Assembly: GCA_902362435.1 (NCBI GenBank)
Contig: CABIWW010000008.1
Span: forward strand, 72,516 to 136,515
DNA length: 64,000 bases
Origin: Eubacteriaceae bacterium
Lineage (GTDB): Bacteria; Bacillota; Clostridia; Peptostreptococcales; Anaerovoracaceae
Reading direction: 5' to 3'
Shown: positions 1 to 9,458 of the stretch, piece after piece
How positions within the stretch are numbered: the first letter of the stretch is position 1
Layout of the letters: each line of letters opens with the position of its first letter
Position numbers and translations under genes: made by a program
Notes under the pieces: generated by a model
What the model was told of the DNA's origin: nothing
Database searches by the model: none
Seen by the model: the letters and a program-made list of their open reading frames with translations, nothing else

Positions 1-799
1 TTCAATTGTAGGCGAGCAGAAAGGGTTTGAAGGGAATTTTGGGCCTTTGTATACTTATGGAGTCGAAGCGCTTAAAATATATAAACCTCAGTGGTTTCTT
101 GCTGAAAATGTCGGAGGACTTGCAAGTGCAAATAAAGGAAGTGCGTTGAGGGTCATATTAGATGATTTAAAGAAAGCTGGTTATAAGATTTATCCGCATC
201 TATATAAGTTTGAAGAATATGGTATACCGCAGGCAAGGCATCGAATCATAATCGTAGGGATTCGTAAAGATTTACCTTATGAGTATAAAGTGCCTAGTAC
301 CAAGCCTTACGAAAATGTTGATAATTCATGTAAAACAGCCTTAGAAATACCTGAGATACGAAGTAATGCATATAACAATGAATTAACACGACAGTCAGTT
401 GCGGTAGTAGAAAGGCTGAAGCATATTAAGCCTGGTGAAAATGCATGGACTGCTGATTTACCTGAAGAGTTACAATTGAATGTAAAGAAAGCACGACTGA
501 GTCAGATTTACAGGCGTCTGGATCCGGATAAACCTGCATACACAGTCACCGGATCAGGGGGAGGTGGTACGCATATTTATCATTATGAAGAACCGAGAGC
601 GTTAACAAATAGAGAACGTGCACGTTTACAGACATTTCCGGATGATTATGAGTTCCTGGGCAGTAAAGAAAGTGTCAGGAAACAGATAGGTATGGCAGTT
701 CCGGTTGATGGTGCGGAAATTATTTTTGACGCCATATTAAAAACTTTTGCAGGGGAAACATATCAGTTTGTAGAATGTAACATTTCAGAGGATAAGTAA
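1..799 (+). CDS. DNA (cytosine-5-)-methyltransferase, C-terminal part
   Basis: The gene runs in from before the window; its frame is open from base 2 and ends with TAA at 797-799. It carries the later C5-methyltransferase motifs: ENV (motif VI, near base 105), QARHRI (motif VIII, near 233), a target-recognition stretch, then LTNRERARLQTFPD (motif IX) and QIGMAVP (motif X). The catalytic Pro-Cys motif IV should lie upstream, outside the window. The enzyme would methylate cytosine C5 and protect host DNA from the nuclease encoded next. The McrB-like gene begins one base after its stop, so they form an operon. LlaJI-type systems have two such methylases, so a second may lie upstream (inference). 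Confidence 0.93.
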   Translation, partial: SIVGEQKGFEGNFGPLYTYGVEALKIYKPQWFLAENVGGLASANKGSALRVILDDLKKAGYKIYPHLYKFEEYGIPQARHRIIIVGIRKDLPYEYKVPSTKPYENVDNSCKTALEIPEIRSNAYNNELTRQSVAVVERLKHIKPGENAWTADLPEELQLNVKKARLSQIYRRLDPDKPAYTVTGSGGGGTHIYHYEEPRALTNRERARLQTFPDDYEFLGSKESVRKQIGMAVPVDGAEIIFDAILKTFAGETYQFVECNISEDK

Positions 800-800
800 A

Positions 801-2729
801 ATGGAAACTATAGATATTACATCATTAAATAATATTGAAAAACAAGGCTTGGTGTGCCTGTTTTATGCAAAATTACCAAAGTCAGATTCGAGAATCAGGA
901 ATTGCTTTAAAGATTGGCAAGTACTTGAAAAAAGATTTAACCGAAAGATAAGTAGTTATAGAAAGGATCAGGAAGCATTTTACAGGTGCTTTGATGCCGA
1001 TAATAGAGAGGATGCAATAGATGAAAAGTTTCTGGATGAAAGGCAATATGGATATCAGAATATCTATGATGCATATAAAGCGTGCGATGATGAAGCATTG
1101 GAACTTGCGGTCCGGAAAATATTAAAGGAATTTTCAGATGAAGAAGTAAAATATGTCTCTATGAAATGTGGATTTCCAGAAACTGTACATAGAATACTGG
1201 CAGGCGAATCTCAAGTTACAGTTGATGGAATCTACACATTAAAAGAGGAACTGACGACCGGACAAATTGTGTTTTTCACGCTTGGTGGGGATACCGGAAA
1301 AGCGGAAGTTGATTGGGACCCTGGCTTTATAGGTATAGCACACATTATAAAAGAGCCATATGATTTTGGATATAATGGAAAGGCAAAATATTTTAAAATA
1401 GATATACTTGTGGATTGTATCTTTGATAAGCCGTTTAAAAGAGAAGATTTTATTCCTTATCTGGACGCATATGATGTAGCATATATTGGACCGGAATTAT
1501 CCCGTGATCCGTCACAGGCTATAAGTTCACTGGATGTAGTGAAAGCGGTTGCAATTATACGTGCAATAATAGACAAATATCCTGACCTGGAAAATAATTT
1601 GAGAACTGTATTCGGTGAGGATATATTAGATAGGGCAAAAGGTGCGGTTAGAAAGCTACTCCCTGTTTCGTTAAATTATGGAGAATCGAACAGTGAGATA
1701 ATAGCGTCGGTTACAGAAGAAATTGAACGGGAAGAAAAATATGATAATGACAGTATTAGTACAATAACGATAAAAGGTGGAGTGAATATTTTATATTATG
1801 GCGTCCCTGGCGCAGGTAAAAGTTATGCAATCGATCAGGAAATAAGCAGCGCAGAGTATGAGCGGATTGTTTTTCATCCTGATTACACCTATTCTGACTT
1901 TGTCGGACAGATAATGCCTCAGTTAAAGAAAGATGAGAACGGGATCGAAAAGCTGTCATACGGATTTGTTCCGGGACCATTTACCAAGGCATTAAAAGCA
2001 GCAATACAAAATAGAGGTAATATGCACTATCTTGTTATTGAGGAAATTAACAGAGGCAATGCCCCTGCTGTTTTTGGAGATGTTTTTCAGCTGCTTGACA
2101 GGAATGATGATGGAAACGGAAAATATCATATCACGAATTTTGATATCGCAAGAGAGGTATATGGTGATGAGAATGCAGAAATCAGGATACCGTCCAATCT
2201 GTCGATCCTTGCAACAATGAATACATCCGACCAGAACGTTTTTACCCTCGATACTGCATTCCAGAGAAGATGGAATATGAAGTATATTGAGAATAATATT
2301 GCTGAAGCGGAACATGCCAATGAGAAGATAGAGTACAGTGATGTTACATGGGGAGGATTTGCCAGTGCGGTCAATGCAGAAATTCTGGAGTGCAATGTGG
2401 AACTTTCAAGCGCTGAAGACAAACAGCTGGGGGCATATTTTGTAACAAGAGCTGAACTGACATCAGATAAATTCCCTGAAAAAGCACTCAAATATCTGTG
2501 GGATGATGCATTTAAACTTGAAAGGGAAAAAATATTCAGGCCTGAAATAAAATCAGTCGGTGATCTTGTTCACAGTTATGATGCTGAAATAAAGAACGAC
2601 AGGGATCCGATAAAGGGAGTCATGAGAGCGGAAGTATATAGAAAAATGATGGATATGTCTGCATCCGGTCCGGAAGAAGCGAGAGATGAATCCGAAATAT
2701 TTGAGGCGGAAATAAATGACGGAGAGTGA
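801..2729 (+). CDS. McrB-like AAA+ GTPase subunit of restriction system
   Basis: A 642-residue protein. The AAA+ core has Walker A GVPGAGKS at residues 334-341, Walker B LVIEEINRG at 411-419, and MNTSD at 473-477, equivalent to the McrB sensor motif MNTADR; these mark the McrB GTPase family that drives DNA translocation and loop formation for its partner nuclease. The N-terminal 320 residues do not match E. coli McrB. A stretch near residues 150-215 looks beta-rich and could be a PUA/EVE-like DNA-reading domain, but that is only an impression. It lies between a C5 methylase and a McrC-like nuclease, the order of LlaJI-type systems (M, R1, R2), in which R1 is the GTPase. Confidence 0.9.
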   Translation: METIDITSLNNIEKQGLVCLFYAKLPKSDSRIRNCFKDWQVLEKRFNRKISSYRKDQEAFYRCFDADNREDAIDEKFLDERQYGYQNIYDAYKACDDEALELAVRKILKEFSDEEVKYVSMKCGFPETVHRILAGESQVTVDGIYTLKEELTTGQIVFFTLGGDTGKAEVDWDPGFIGIAHIIKEPYDFGYNGKAKYFKIDILVDCIFDKPFKREDFIPYLDAYDVAYIGPELSRDPSQAISSLDVVKAVAIIRAIIDKYPDLENNLRTVFGEDILDRAKGAVRKLLPVSLNYGESNSEIIASVTEEIEREEKYDNDSISTITIKGGVNILYYGVPGAGKSYAIDQEISSAEYERIVFHPDYTYSDFVGQIMPQLKKDENGIEKLSYGFVPGPFTKALKAAIQNRGNMHYLVIEEINRGNAPAVFGDVFQLLDRNDDGNGKYHITNFDIAREVYGDENAEIRIPSNLSILATMNTSDQNVFTLDTAFQRRWNMKYIENNIAEAEHANEKIEYSDVTWGGFASAVNAEILECNVELSSAEDKQLGAYFVTRAELTSDKFPEKALKYLWDDAFKLEREKIFRPEIKSVGDLVHSYDAEIKNDRDPIKGVMRAEVYRKMMDMSASGPEEARDESEIFEAEINDGE

Positions 2730-2735
2730 TAATAT

Positions 2736-4022
2736 ATGGCACATGTATCATTGCGAGACAAGTGCAGCATAAATACAAATATTGATACGGATACATTCGT
2801 AGGGGTTAAAGCTGTAGATGGAGATGTATCGGTGAATTTTCCGCTAGGATTCAGATTGTCTGAAGATGATAAGGGACTCAGGAAAGATATCCTTCTTCTT
2901 ATGAATGTACTTTCAAAAAATACTGAACGGAAAGACTCAGAAATCAACTATAATCCTGCTTATAATTCGGTGGAGATGCCGGTACAGGCATATCTGTATA
3001 TAATTTCGGATTATTATGCAAGAGGATATTACAGAGAACGGGAAGTATCATATGAGGTTTCACGAAACGGAAAAATAAACTGGGGAAGAACTGTTAAAAC
3101 ACAGCGTGCGTATCTTCAGGATGATGAAATATATTACCTTGATTTTATTACCAAGAAGAAAAATATCAATGAAAATGAGCTGATAACTCTTATTCATGAA
3201 TTCTGTGTATATGAAAGTTTCGATAAGATGGGCTGGCTTTTTACATCTGCAGTACCGCCCCGTCCGAACATCAGATTTAACAGAAGACTGTTTCATGGGA
3301 CAGTGCGGAAGAAAATATCCGAAACCTTCAACGACAGAAACAGGCAGCTGTTCATCAACATGCTTGCCGTTATAGATTTTCTGGGTGATGATGATCCGGC
3401 TGGAGACTACAGATATGGCACCTATCGGTTTGAGTATGTCTGGGAATCAATGATAGACAAAGTCTACGGAATCAGGGACAAAGAAAACTATTTCCCGAAA
3501 ACAAGATGGTTGCTCGGAGGACAATTGCATGACAATGCCTGTCTTGAACCGGATACAATCATGCTCGTGAACGGAGACAGAAGCAGGATCTACGTTCTTG
3601 ATGCAAAGTATTATAAATATGGATGGACAGGAAATCCGGGACATCTGCCGGAGTCCACCTCTATCAACAAACAGATTACTTATGGGGAGTACCTTGCTGA
3701 GAACGAAAAGTTCCGGGACGAAAATGGAAACAGCCCGCATGTATATAATGCATTTCTTATGCCGTTCAGTTCTTCGAATGATCGCTTTGCGTCAGATGAT
3801 GAACTGTATTACATCGGAAGTGCTGTGAGTGACTGGAAAATTACGGATGGAAGCAGACCATATGAGCAGGTGGCCGGAATCCTTGTAGATGTCAAGACTC
3901 TTATGAAAAACAGTTCTCATAATGAGGATCGTATTCTGAGACTGGCAAAGCTAATTGAAGATAAAGTAAGAGAATACAGGACGGGTTTAGAATATGGCAG
4001 ACAGAATCACTCCGGAACATAG
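2736..4022 (+). CDS. McrC / LlaJI-family restriction endonuclease subunit
   Basis: A 428-residue protein starting 6 bases after the GTPase gene. A PD-(D/E)xK-type nuclease core is visible as D273, then D289-A-K291 in VLDAKYYKY, preceded by EYVWESMIDKVYG, typical of McrC and LlaJI R2 proteins. It should be the DNA-cleaving subunit that acts with the upstream GTPase. Its neighbours (C5 methylase and Vsr) favour a LlaJI-like modification-dependent-protection system, where unmethylated DNA is cut, over a true McrBC system that cuts methylated DNA. The recognition sequence cannot be read from the protein. Its 3' end overlaps vsr by 29 bases, indicating translational coupling. Confidence 0.85.
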   Translation: MAHVSLRDKCSINTNIDTDTFVGVKAVDGDVSVNFPLGFRLSEDDKGLRKDILLLMNVLSKNTERKDSEINYNPAYNSVEMPVQAYLYIISDYYARGYYREREVSYEVSRNGKINWGRTVKTQRAYLQDDEIYYLDFITKKKNINENELITLIHEFCVYESFDKMGWLFTSAVPPRPNIRFNRRLFHGTVRKKISETFNDRNRQLFINMLAVIDFLGDDDPAGDYRYGTYRFEYVWESMIDKVYGIRDKENYFPKTRWLLGGQLHDNACLEPDTIMLVNGDRSRIYVLDAKYYKYGWTGNPGHLPESTSINKQITYGEYLAENEKFRDENGNSPHVYNAFLMPFSSSNDRFASDDELYYIGSAVSDWKITDGSRPYEQVAGILVDVKTLMKNSSHNEDRILRLAKLIEDKVREYRTGLEYGRQNHSGT

Positions 4023-4419
4023 AAGCTGGAATATGAGCCGGATAAAAGGAAAAGATACAAAAATAGAAGTGAAGGTAAGGAGCTGGCTGTTTGCGAACGG
4101 GTTCAGATTCAGAAAGAACGACAGACGATATCCGGGAACTCCGGATGTTGTTCTTCCGAAGTACAGAACGGTTATTTTTATCAACGGCTGCTTCTGGCAT
4201 AGACATGAAGGCTGCAGATATGCAACAACACCCAAAACAAGAACTGAGTTCTGGCAGAAAAAGTTTGACAGGAACGTAGCCAATGACATAAAGCATAAAG
4301 AGGAGATGGAAGCAATGGGGTGGAATGTAATCACATTATGGGAATGTGAACTGAAGAAGAAGCAGTTTGAAGAAACGATGCAGGGGTTAGCAGAAAAAAT
4401 AAATAACAATATAATATGA
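3994..4419 (+). CDS. vsr: Very short patch repair endonuclease Vsr
   Basis: A 141-residue protein with the complete Vsr signature: SRIKGKDT near residue 15, YPGTPDVVL with D51, and FINGCFWHRHEGC with H69 and the zinc-binding Cys/His cluster (C66, H71, C74). Vsr nicks 5' of the T in T:G mismatches that arise when 5-methylcytosine deaminates, and so limits the mutational cost of the neighbouring C5 methylase. The start is inside the nuclease gene (29-base overlap). The length is normal for the family. The last 22 codons are AT-rich and Lys/Asn-rich, which is common at family C-termini. Confidence 0.96.
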   Translation: MADRITPEHRSWNMSRIKGKDTKIEVKVRSWLFANGFRFRKNDRRYPGTPDVVLPKYRTVIFINGCFWHRHEGCRYATTPKTRTEFWQKKFDRNVANDIKHKEEMEAMGWNVITLWECELKKKQFEETMQGLAEKINNNII

Positions 4420-4484
4420 AGAACAGAATGTATGTCAACCGATAGCATTATGTCTGAAAGAACATAGCCGGGAGGTGAAAAGAC

Positions 4485-7400
4485 ATGACCTTTTCTGAAT
4501 ACAGGGATTTAACACCAAGTGATAATCTTGAGAATTGTGGTGAATATATTAAGGCACTGAACTGGGCATTAAAAAACAAAAAAATAAAAAATATCGCCTT
4601 GACAGGTCCTTATGGCTCCGGTAAGAGCAGCATTATTGAGACCTTTCTTTCGGAAAATGAGAAAACGTGTGGCAAGGATAAGTCTATCAGAAAAAACGCA
4701 TTAAAGATTTCTATGGCGACATTTTTGGATGGAAATAGTAATGAGAGAATAGATATCGGATTGGATGAAATAGAACCAGGAATTTTAAAACAGCTTTTTT
4801 ATAAGGTTAAACCTGAAAAAATCCCGCAAAGCCGTTATAGAAAACTCCATAAGGTTAGTCGGTGTTCAGTTTTTCTACGCAGTTTATCGGGGGTTGTTTT
4901 ATTATGCTTTGTATGTGCAATTTTATTTCCTGATATGGTTGAAAAAAGTGTGGAGCATATAAGAAATGTTTTAACTCAACCGCAACCTGTTTTGGTTTAT
5001 ATAGCGGTTATAGTTGTAATGTGTATCATCCTTTCAATAGTATGTACATATGTATATTTTTCAATTTTTTCAAAAATACGGGTCAAAGAAATAAAAATGC
5101 CCGCAGATACTGTTATTCAAACTGGAAAGGACGAAACCGAATCGATTTTTAATAAAAACCTTGATGAAATTATGTATTTCTTTGAAGTAACTAAATACAG
5201 GATCGTTTTCTTTGAAGATCTGGATCGCCTGTCTGATTCCAAGATATTTGTGCATCTTAGGGAATTAAATAATCTTTTAAATAATGATGATGCAATAAAG
5301 AAAAAGCCGATAGTCTTTGTATATGCGGTGAAGGATGATATTTTTTCAAAAGATGACAGAACAAAATTCTTTGATTTTATTATTCCGGTGATTCCCTTTA
5401 TCAATTCAACCAATTCAGGAGAAGAACTGCTCAAGATGATTCATGCATCGAAAAGCAATGGCATAAATCATGACGTTTCACAGAGTTTTATTCTCGATGT
5501 AGCACCGTATATTTCTGATATGCGCATTCTTATAAATATTTATAACGAATTTGCGATTTATAAAAGAACTTTATCTGTTTTTCAGGATCTGATGCTATCT
5601 GATGAACAGATGTTAGCCATGATTATTTTTAAGAACCTTTATCCAGATATATTTTCAGCAATTCAGAATGAAAATGGAATAATAAAAGATGCATTCCATG
5701 ATAAGCAGAATTTTATATTAAAGGAAAAGAATACACTTCAGAGAAAAATTGACAATCAGGCTGAACTTATACATAATGCTCAGGAAGATGTGATCAAGTC
5801 CATCCGTGAGTTAAAGTATGCTATGGTTGCGACATTTATGGGTGAACCCTATTTATTTCAAGCTTTTATAACATCCGGCCGGGGCGAAATTCAGGCGACT
5901 TCTGTTATGAGTGATGATTTTGATATGACAGAACTTCTTAAAAAGAATTGTACTCAGATCAGATTTTCAGATCCTGGTATGTCAGGAAAGCAAAAGTATA
6001 TTAATACCGATGATCTGGATTCATATATAGAGCGTTGGCAGGTCATAAAAACTCTTGAAAATGAAGGAAAAGAGAATATCAAGAATGAAATACAGGAATT
6101 CAGACAGCGGCAGCATGATTTGTCAGGGATGACACTGAAAAGAATTTTAGAATTATATTCTGCAGAAGAGGTCTTATCAGAAGAGGTGTATAAGAATAAA
6201 CTGCTTGTGCTCCTGTTGAGAAGGGGATATATTGATGAAACCTATGCGAACTATATTAACTATTTTAAAGGTACCAGTATCACTACAGATGATATGAATT
6301 TCATTTTGTCTGTGAAGAATCAATCGCCATTGGATTTTGACTATAAGCTTACAAGGACGCCAAATGTTATTGACAGGCTGCAGGAATATGAATTTGAAGA
6401 AAAAGCAGTCTATAATTTTGATTTGACAGAGAGTCTGCTGACTGCAGGAGCTTCAGAAAAACTGAACATATTAATACAACAGTTGTCTGATGAAAGTGAA
6501 ACTAGCTGGAAATTTATTGATGAGTTTGTAGATAGAACAAAATATCCGGAACTTTTTATTCAAATGCTGACGGCAATCTGGAATTCAATGTGGCTATATA
6601 TTGTGACAAATGAAACTTTAACTTATGATCGGCAGATTTTTTATTTGCAGAAAATGATGGATGTTTCGGCGGATTTTGAGGCACAGAATGTGAATGCTTC
6701 GGTATCATGGTTTTTTGAGGAACACGAAGATATTCTTCAGAAACTGCGAATTTATGATGCCTCCAAAGTCATATCAATTATAAAGTGTACGGATGTAAAA
6801 TTCAATAAGCTATCAACAGATGGAGTTTCGCATGAAGTACTGGATCCCGTATTTGATGGCAATTATTACAATTTAAATAAAACAATGATAAAAATCATAG
6901 TAGCATATAAATGCAATGAACTGGTTAAAAGGTTAGAAGTAAAGCCTTATTCGACTATTGTTACATTGGGATATCTCCCTATGCTGGAATATATTCATGA
7001 GAATATTGTCGATTATGTTAGAAATAATATTCTTATACAGGAGGGGGATTTTTCTGATGATAAAAAAGATATCGTAGATCTGATTACTCGTCTGAATGAT
7101 CACGGAGACATACAAAGAAAACTGATTATAAAAGAAAATTTCTGCCTGGATAGCATTCAAGATTGTGCCGGAAGTCTGGTTCGAGATGATAGCGAGACCT
7201 GGCGAAGCGCATGGAATACACTTTTAGAAGAAGATAAACTATCTGTAAACTGGGAAAATGTTATAGCATATTGGAATGTGTATGAACTCAGCGCAGAATT
7301 AAGCCAATACATATCGATACACGTCGAGAAATTGAGGACAGGGGATGTATCGGGGATTAATGATGAATTTATTAAAGCTTTCATTTTATCAGATTCTGAA

Positions 7401-8078
7401 ATCGAGGTTAAAGAAAAACTTATTCCTGTTCTCAGAACGGATGCTTTTGATATTGATCTGTCTCTGATTGAAGAATCAACATTAATGATTATGATCGACT
7501 GCGGCTATTTCGAATTCACGACAGAATACTACCTGGCGATTGCAGAGCGTTCTCTGGAGATGGCGGTTGAGTTTATTCTTAATAATCAGGAAGATTATAT
7601 GGAACAGAGAGAAAATATTTCCATGTCTGCTGATCTCCTGGAACGCTTGTTGTTGAACACGCGGTTTTCTCAGCAGTTCAAGAAAACTTTGTTTGAAGAA
7701 TATGCTGAACACTATATGACCGAAAAAGTCGCCCTTGGAATGCATGATTGGGATTTCATGATAACAGTGAGTATTTTTGAAGCTGCATGGAATTCTGTTG
7801 ATCCGGAAAACCGCAGTGAGCTGTTATTGGATAATTGTAAAGCATTAGACTCTGATCAGCTCGCGAGGTTCTTTGGCGAACTCGGTGGTAAATTTAAAGA
7901 ACTTGCAGATAGAACACGGCTTCACACAGTGACTTTGCCGGCAACTCAAAAGAACAAGGTGTTAGCAGAACATTTACAGGAAATTGGTTACATTACCAGA
8001 ATGGAAGAGCATGAGCCTGATAATGGGAATAGATCGGATTTGAAAACTTTAGACTTACGTGTAAGGAGAGCTAGATAA
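4485..8078 (+). CDS. YobI-type P-loop NTPase, large membrane protein
   Basis: A 1197-residue protein with Walker A GPYGSGKSS at residues 41-49 and a Walker B-like strand VFFEDLDRLSD near 241-251. Two strongly hydrophobic helices near 133-152 and 170-194 interrupt the NTPase domain, as in KAP-like and YobI-like ATPases anchored to the inner membrane. The C-terminal 700 residues are helical and have no motif I recognise. YobI-type ATPases occur mainly in prophages and defence islands; no activity is established from sequence. It follows vsr by 65 bases with its own site GGGAGGTGA, so it may be an additional defence gene co-inherited with the restriction cluster. The AT-rich codon use matches that cluster rather than the core genes further right. 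Confidence 0.8.
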   Translation: MTFSEYRDLTPSDNLENCGEYIKALNWALKNKKIKNIALTGPYGSGKSSIIETFLSENEKTCGKDKSIRKNALKISMATFLDGNSNERIDIGLDEIEPGILKQLFYKVKPEKIPQSRYRKLHKVSRCSVFLRSLSGVVLLCFVCAILFPDMVEKSVEHIRNVLTQPQPVLVYIAVIVVMCIILSIVCTYVYFSIFSKIRVKEIKMPADTVIQTGKDETESIFNKNLDEIMYFFEVTKYRIVFFEDLDRLSDSKIFVHLRELNNLLNNDDAIKKKPIVFVYAVKDDIFSKDDRTKFFDFIIPVIPFINSTNSGEELLKMIHASKSNGINHDVSQSFILDVAPYISDMRILINIYNEFAIYKRTLSVFQDLMLSDEQMLAMIIFKNLYPDIFSAIQNENGIIKDAFHDKQNFILKEKNTLQRKIDNQAELIHNAQEDVIKSIRELKYAMVATFMGEPYLFQAFITSGRGEIQATSVMSDDFDMTELLKKNCTQIRFSDPGMSGKQKYINTDDLDSYIERWQVIKTLENEGKENIKNEIQEFRQRQHDLSGMTLKRILELYSAEEVLSEEVYKNKLLVLLLRRGYIDETYANYINYFKGTSITTDDMNFILSVKNQSPLDFDYKLTRTPNVIDRLQEYEFEEKAVYNFDLTESLLTAGASEKLNILIQQLSDESETSWKFIDEFVDRTKYPELFIQMLTAIWNSMWLYIVTNETLTYDRQIFYLQKMMDVSADFEAQNVNASVSWFFEEHEDILQKLRIYDASKVISIIKCTDVKFNKLSTDGVSHEVLDPVFDGNYYNLNKTMIKIIVAYKCNELVKRLEVKPYSTIVTLGYLPMLEYIHENIVDYVRNNILIQEGDFSDDKKDIVDLITRLNDHGDIQRKLIIKENFCLDSIQDCAGSLVRDDSETWRSAWNTLLEEDKLSVNWENVIAYWNVYELSAELSQYISIHVEKLRTGDVSGINDEFIKAFILSDSEIEVKEKLIPVLRTDAFDIDLSLIEESTLMIMIDCGYFEFTTEYYLAIAERSLEMAVEFILNNQEDYMEQRENISMSADLLERLLLNTRFSQQFKKTLFEEYAEHYMTEKVALGMHDWDFMITVSIFEAAWNSVDPENRSELLLDNCKALDSDQLARFFGELGGKFKELADRTRLHTVTLPATQKNKVLAEHLQEIGYITRMEEHEPDNGNRSDLKTLDLRVRRAR

Positions 8079-8138
8079 GAAAATCAGGAGTGTGACTGAA
8101 ATAAAAATGTTCTACCTGCAGCAGGAGAAGAAATAATC

Positions 8139-9119
8139 ATGAAATCAGAACCGAACACGATGAAGCGGAGGTTGCTCCTTGTTCAGAAACTCCTGTACGA
8201 GACCACGGACGAGCAGCACCCGCTCAATACATTTGAAATACTGGACTACCTGCAGGAGCAGGGGATCGTCACTAACAGGAAGACGTTAAAAGGCGACATC
8301 GACCTGATGGTGGAGTGCGGCATGGATATCATAACCGTGCAGAGCAAACCCAACAGGTACTTCTGGGGGGCCAGAAGCTTTGAACAGGCGGAGCTGAAAC
8401 TGCTGATCGATGCGGTGTCCTCTTCCAGATTCATCACGCTGAAAAAGAGCAAAGACCTTTGCAGGAAGATCATGGCACTTTCCAGTACCAGCGGAAAGAA
8501 GGAACTGCAGCGTAATATATACGCGACGAACCGTATCAAGTCTAAGAATGAGAGCCTGCTTTACATTGTCGATACGGTCAATGAAGCGATCATCCGGAAG
8601 AAACAGATCACTTTTCAGTACACGGAATATGCTCCGGATAAAAAGAAGATCCTCCGAAATGACGGCGAGATCTATACGTTGAGTCCGTATGCGCTTTTCT
8701 GGAATGAGGATTTCTACTATGTCGTGGGGCATTCGGAGAAGCACGATAATATTTCGTCTTTCCGTGCGGACCGTATCTGCCATATCGGGCTTTCTGAGGA
8801 AAATGCTGCAAAGAAGCCTGCGGGCTTCGATCTTGACCGGTATTCCCGCCAGATCTTTGAGATGTACGATGGAGATACGGTAAGAGTCAAGCTGGAGTGC
8901 AGGAATGAGCTTATGAAATACGTGATCGACCGGTTCGGGGAGACCGTGGAGACGGAGATCGCGACCGAAACGACGTTCTACGCATATCCCGAAGTGGCTC
9001 TCAGCCCGAACTTCTATAGCTGGCTGTTCAAGTTCGCAGGTGAGATCCAGCTACTGTCTCCGGAAAAGGCGAGGGAAGAATACATAAGGAAAGCGGAAAG
9101 TGTTTTGCGGGAGTTTTGA
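8139..9119 (+). CDS. WYL-domain transcriptional regulator
   Basis: A 326-residue protein with an N-terminal winged helix (residues about 10-75, ending TNRKTLKGDIDLMVECG), a WYL-type sensing domain (about 145-225, including ITFQYTEY and LSPYALFWNEDFYYVVGH) and a C-terminal WCX-type extension. WYL regulators near phage-defence genes (BrxR/CapW-like) usually repress or control those operons in response to nucleic-acid ligands. It lies 60 bases after the YobI-type ATPase on the same strand, so it may control the island. Codon use is clearly more GC-rich than in the genes before and after, pointing to separate acquisition. The site GCAGGAGAAG supports the start. Confidence 0.88.
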   Translation: MKSEPNTMKRRLLLVQKLLYETTDEQHPLNTFEILDYLQEQGIVTNRKTLKGDIDLMVECGMDIITVQSKPNRYFWGARSFEQAELKLLIDAVSSSRFITLKKSKDLCRKIMALSSTSGKKELQRNIYATNRIKSKNESLLYIVDTVNEAIIRKKQITFQYTEYAPDKKKILRNDGEIYTLSPYALFWNEDFYYVVGHSEKHDNISSFRADRICHIGLSEENAAKKPAGFDLDRYSRQIFEMYDGDTVRVKLECRNELMKYVIDRFGETVETEIATETTFYAYPEVALSPNFYSWLFKFAGEIQLLSPEKAREEYIRKAESVLREF

Positions 9120-9148
9120 GTTTCGGGGTTGAGTCCTGGACGATCGAT

Positions 9149-9195
9149 GCTCATATTTAGATGAGCAGATTGTGAACACATGCGTTCACAATCTG
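9149..9195. repeat. Two tandem perfect hairpins
   Basis: GCTCAT/ATGAGC (9149-9166) is followed directly by a 12-base perfect inverted repeat CAGATTGTGAAC/GTTCACAATCTG (9166-9195) with a 6-base loop. No T-tract follows, so this is not an obvious terminator. It may be an operator for the WYL regulator just upstream, an mRNA-stabilising structure or the scar of an insertion. Confidence 0.6.
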
Positions 9196-9212
9196 AATTG
9201 GACACATTTTAG

Positions 9213-9344
9213 GGTGATTTTACGCGTGCCGGATATCTGCCGATAAAGGAGCAGGTGAAAGCAGAGATAGAAAGGCAGAAAGAAATATTTTATATGCAGC
9301 ATCCTGCATTGTCTGAAAAAGATAAAGAAGATAGGGAAGAATAG
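9213..9344 (+). pseudogene. C-terminal remnant of a lost gene
   Basis: A 43-codon open frame with coding-like, charged composition (GDFTRAGYLPIKEQ, then EIERQKEIFYMQ) ends at TAG 9342-9344. It begins right after an in-frame stop at 9210-9212 and has no credible start codon or ribosome site. It reads like the tail of a protein whose upstream part was deleted at the hairpin region. The parent family was not recognised. Confidence 0.4.
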
Positions 9345-9385
9345 TATAGTGTTTAATACAATTCAGCTGTATTCATACAAACGCG

Positions 9386-9434
9386 ATTGACTTTTATGCT
9401 CTTAAATATTATAATAAAGGGCATAAAAGTCAAT
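9386..9434 (+). promoter_or_regulatory. abiE promoter overlapped by inverted-repeat operator
   Basis: TTGACT (9387-9392), a 17-base spacer and TATAAT (9410-9415) form a near-consensus sigma-A promoter. A perfect 14-base inverted repeat (attgacttttatgc at 9386-9399, gcataaaagtcaat at 9421-9434) covers both the -35 box and the likely transcription start. AbiEi antitoxins are known to repress their own operon through inverted repeats, so this is the predicted AbiEi operator. Confidence 0.8.
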
Positions 9435-9458
9435 TTTCTATTTAAAGAAGGTGGTAGG

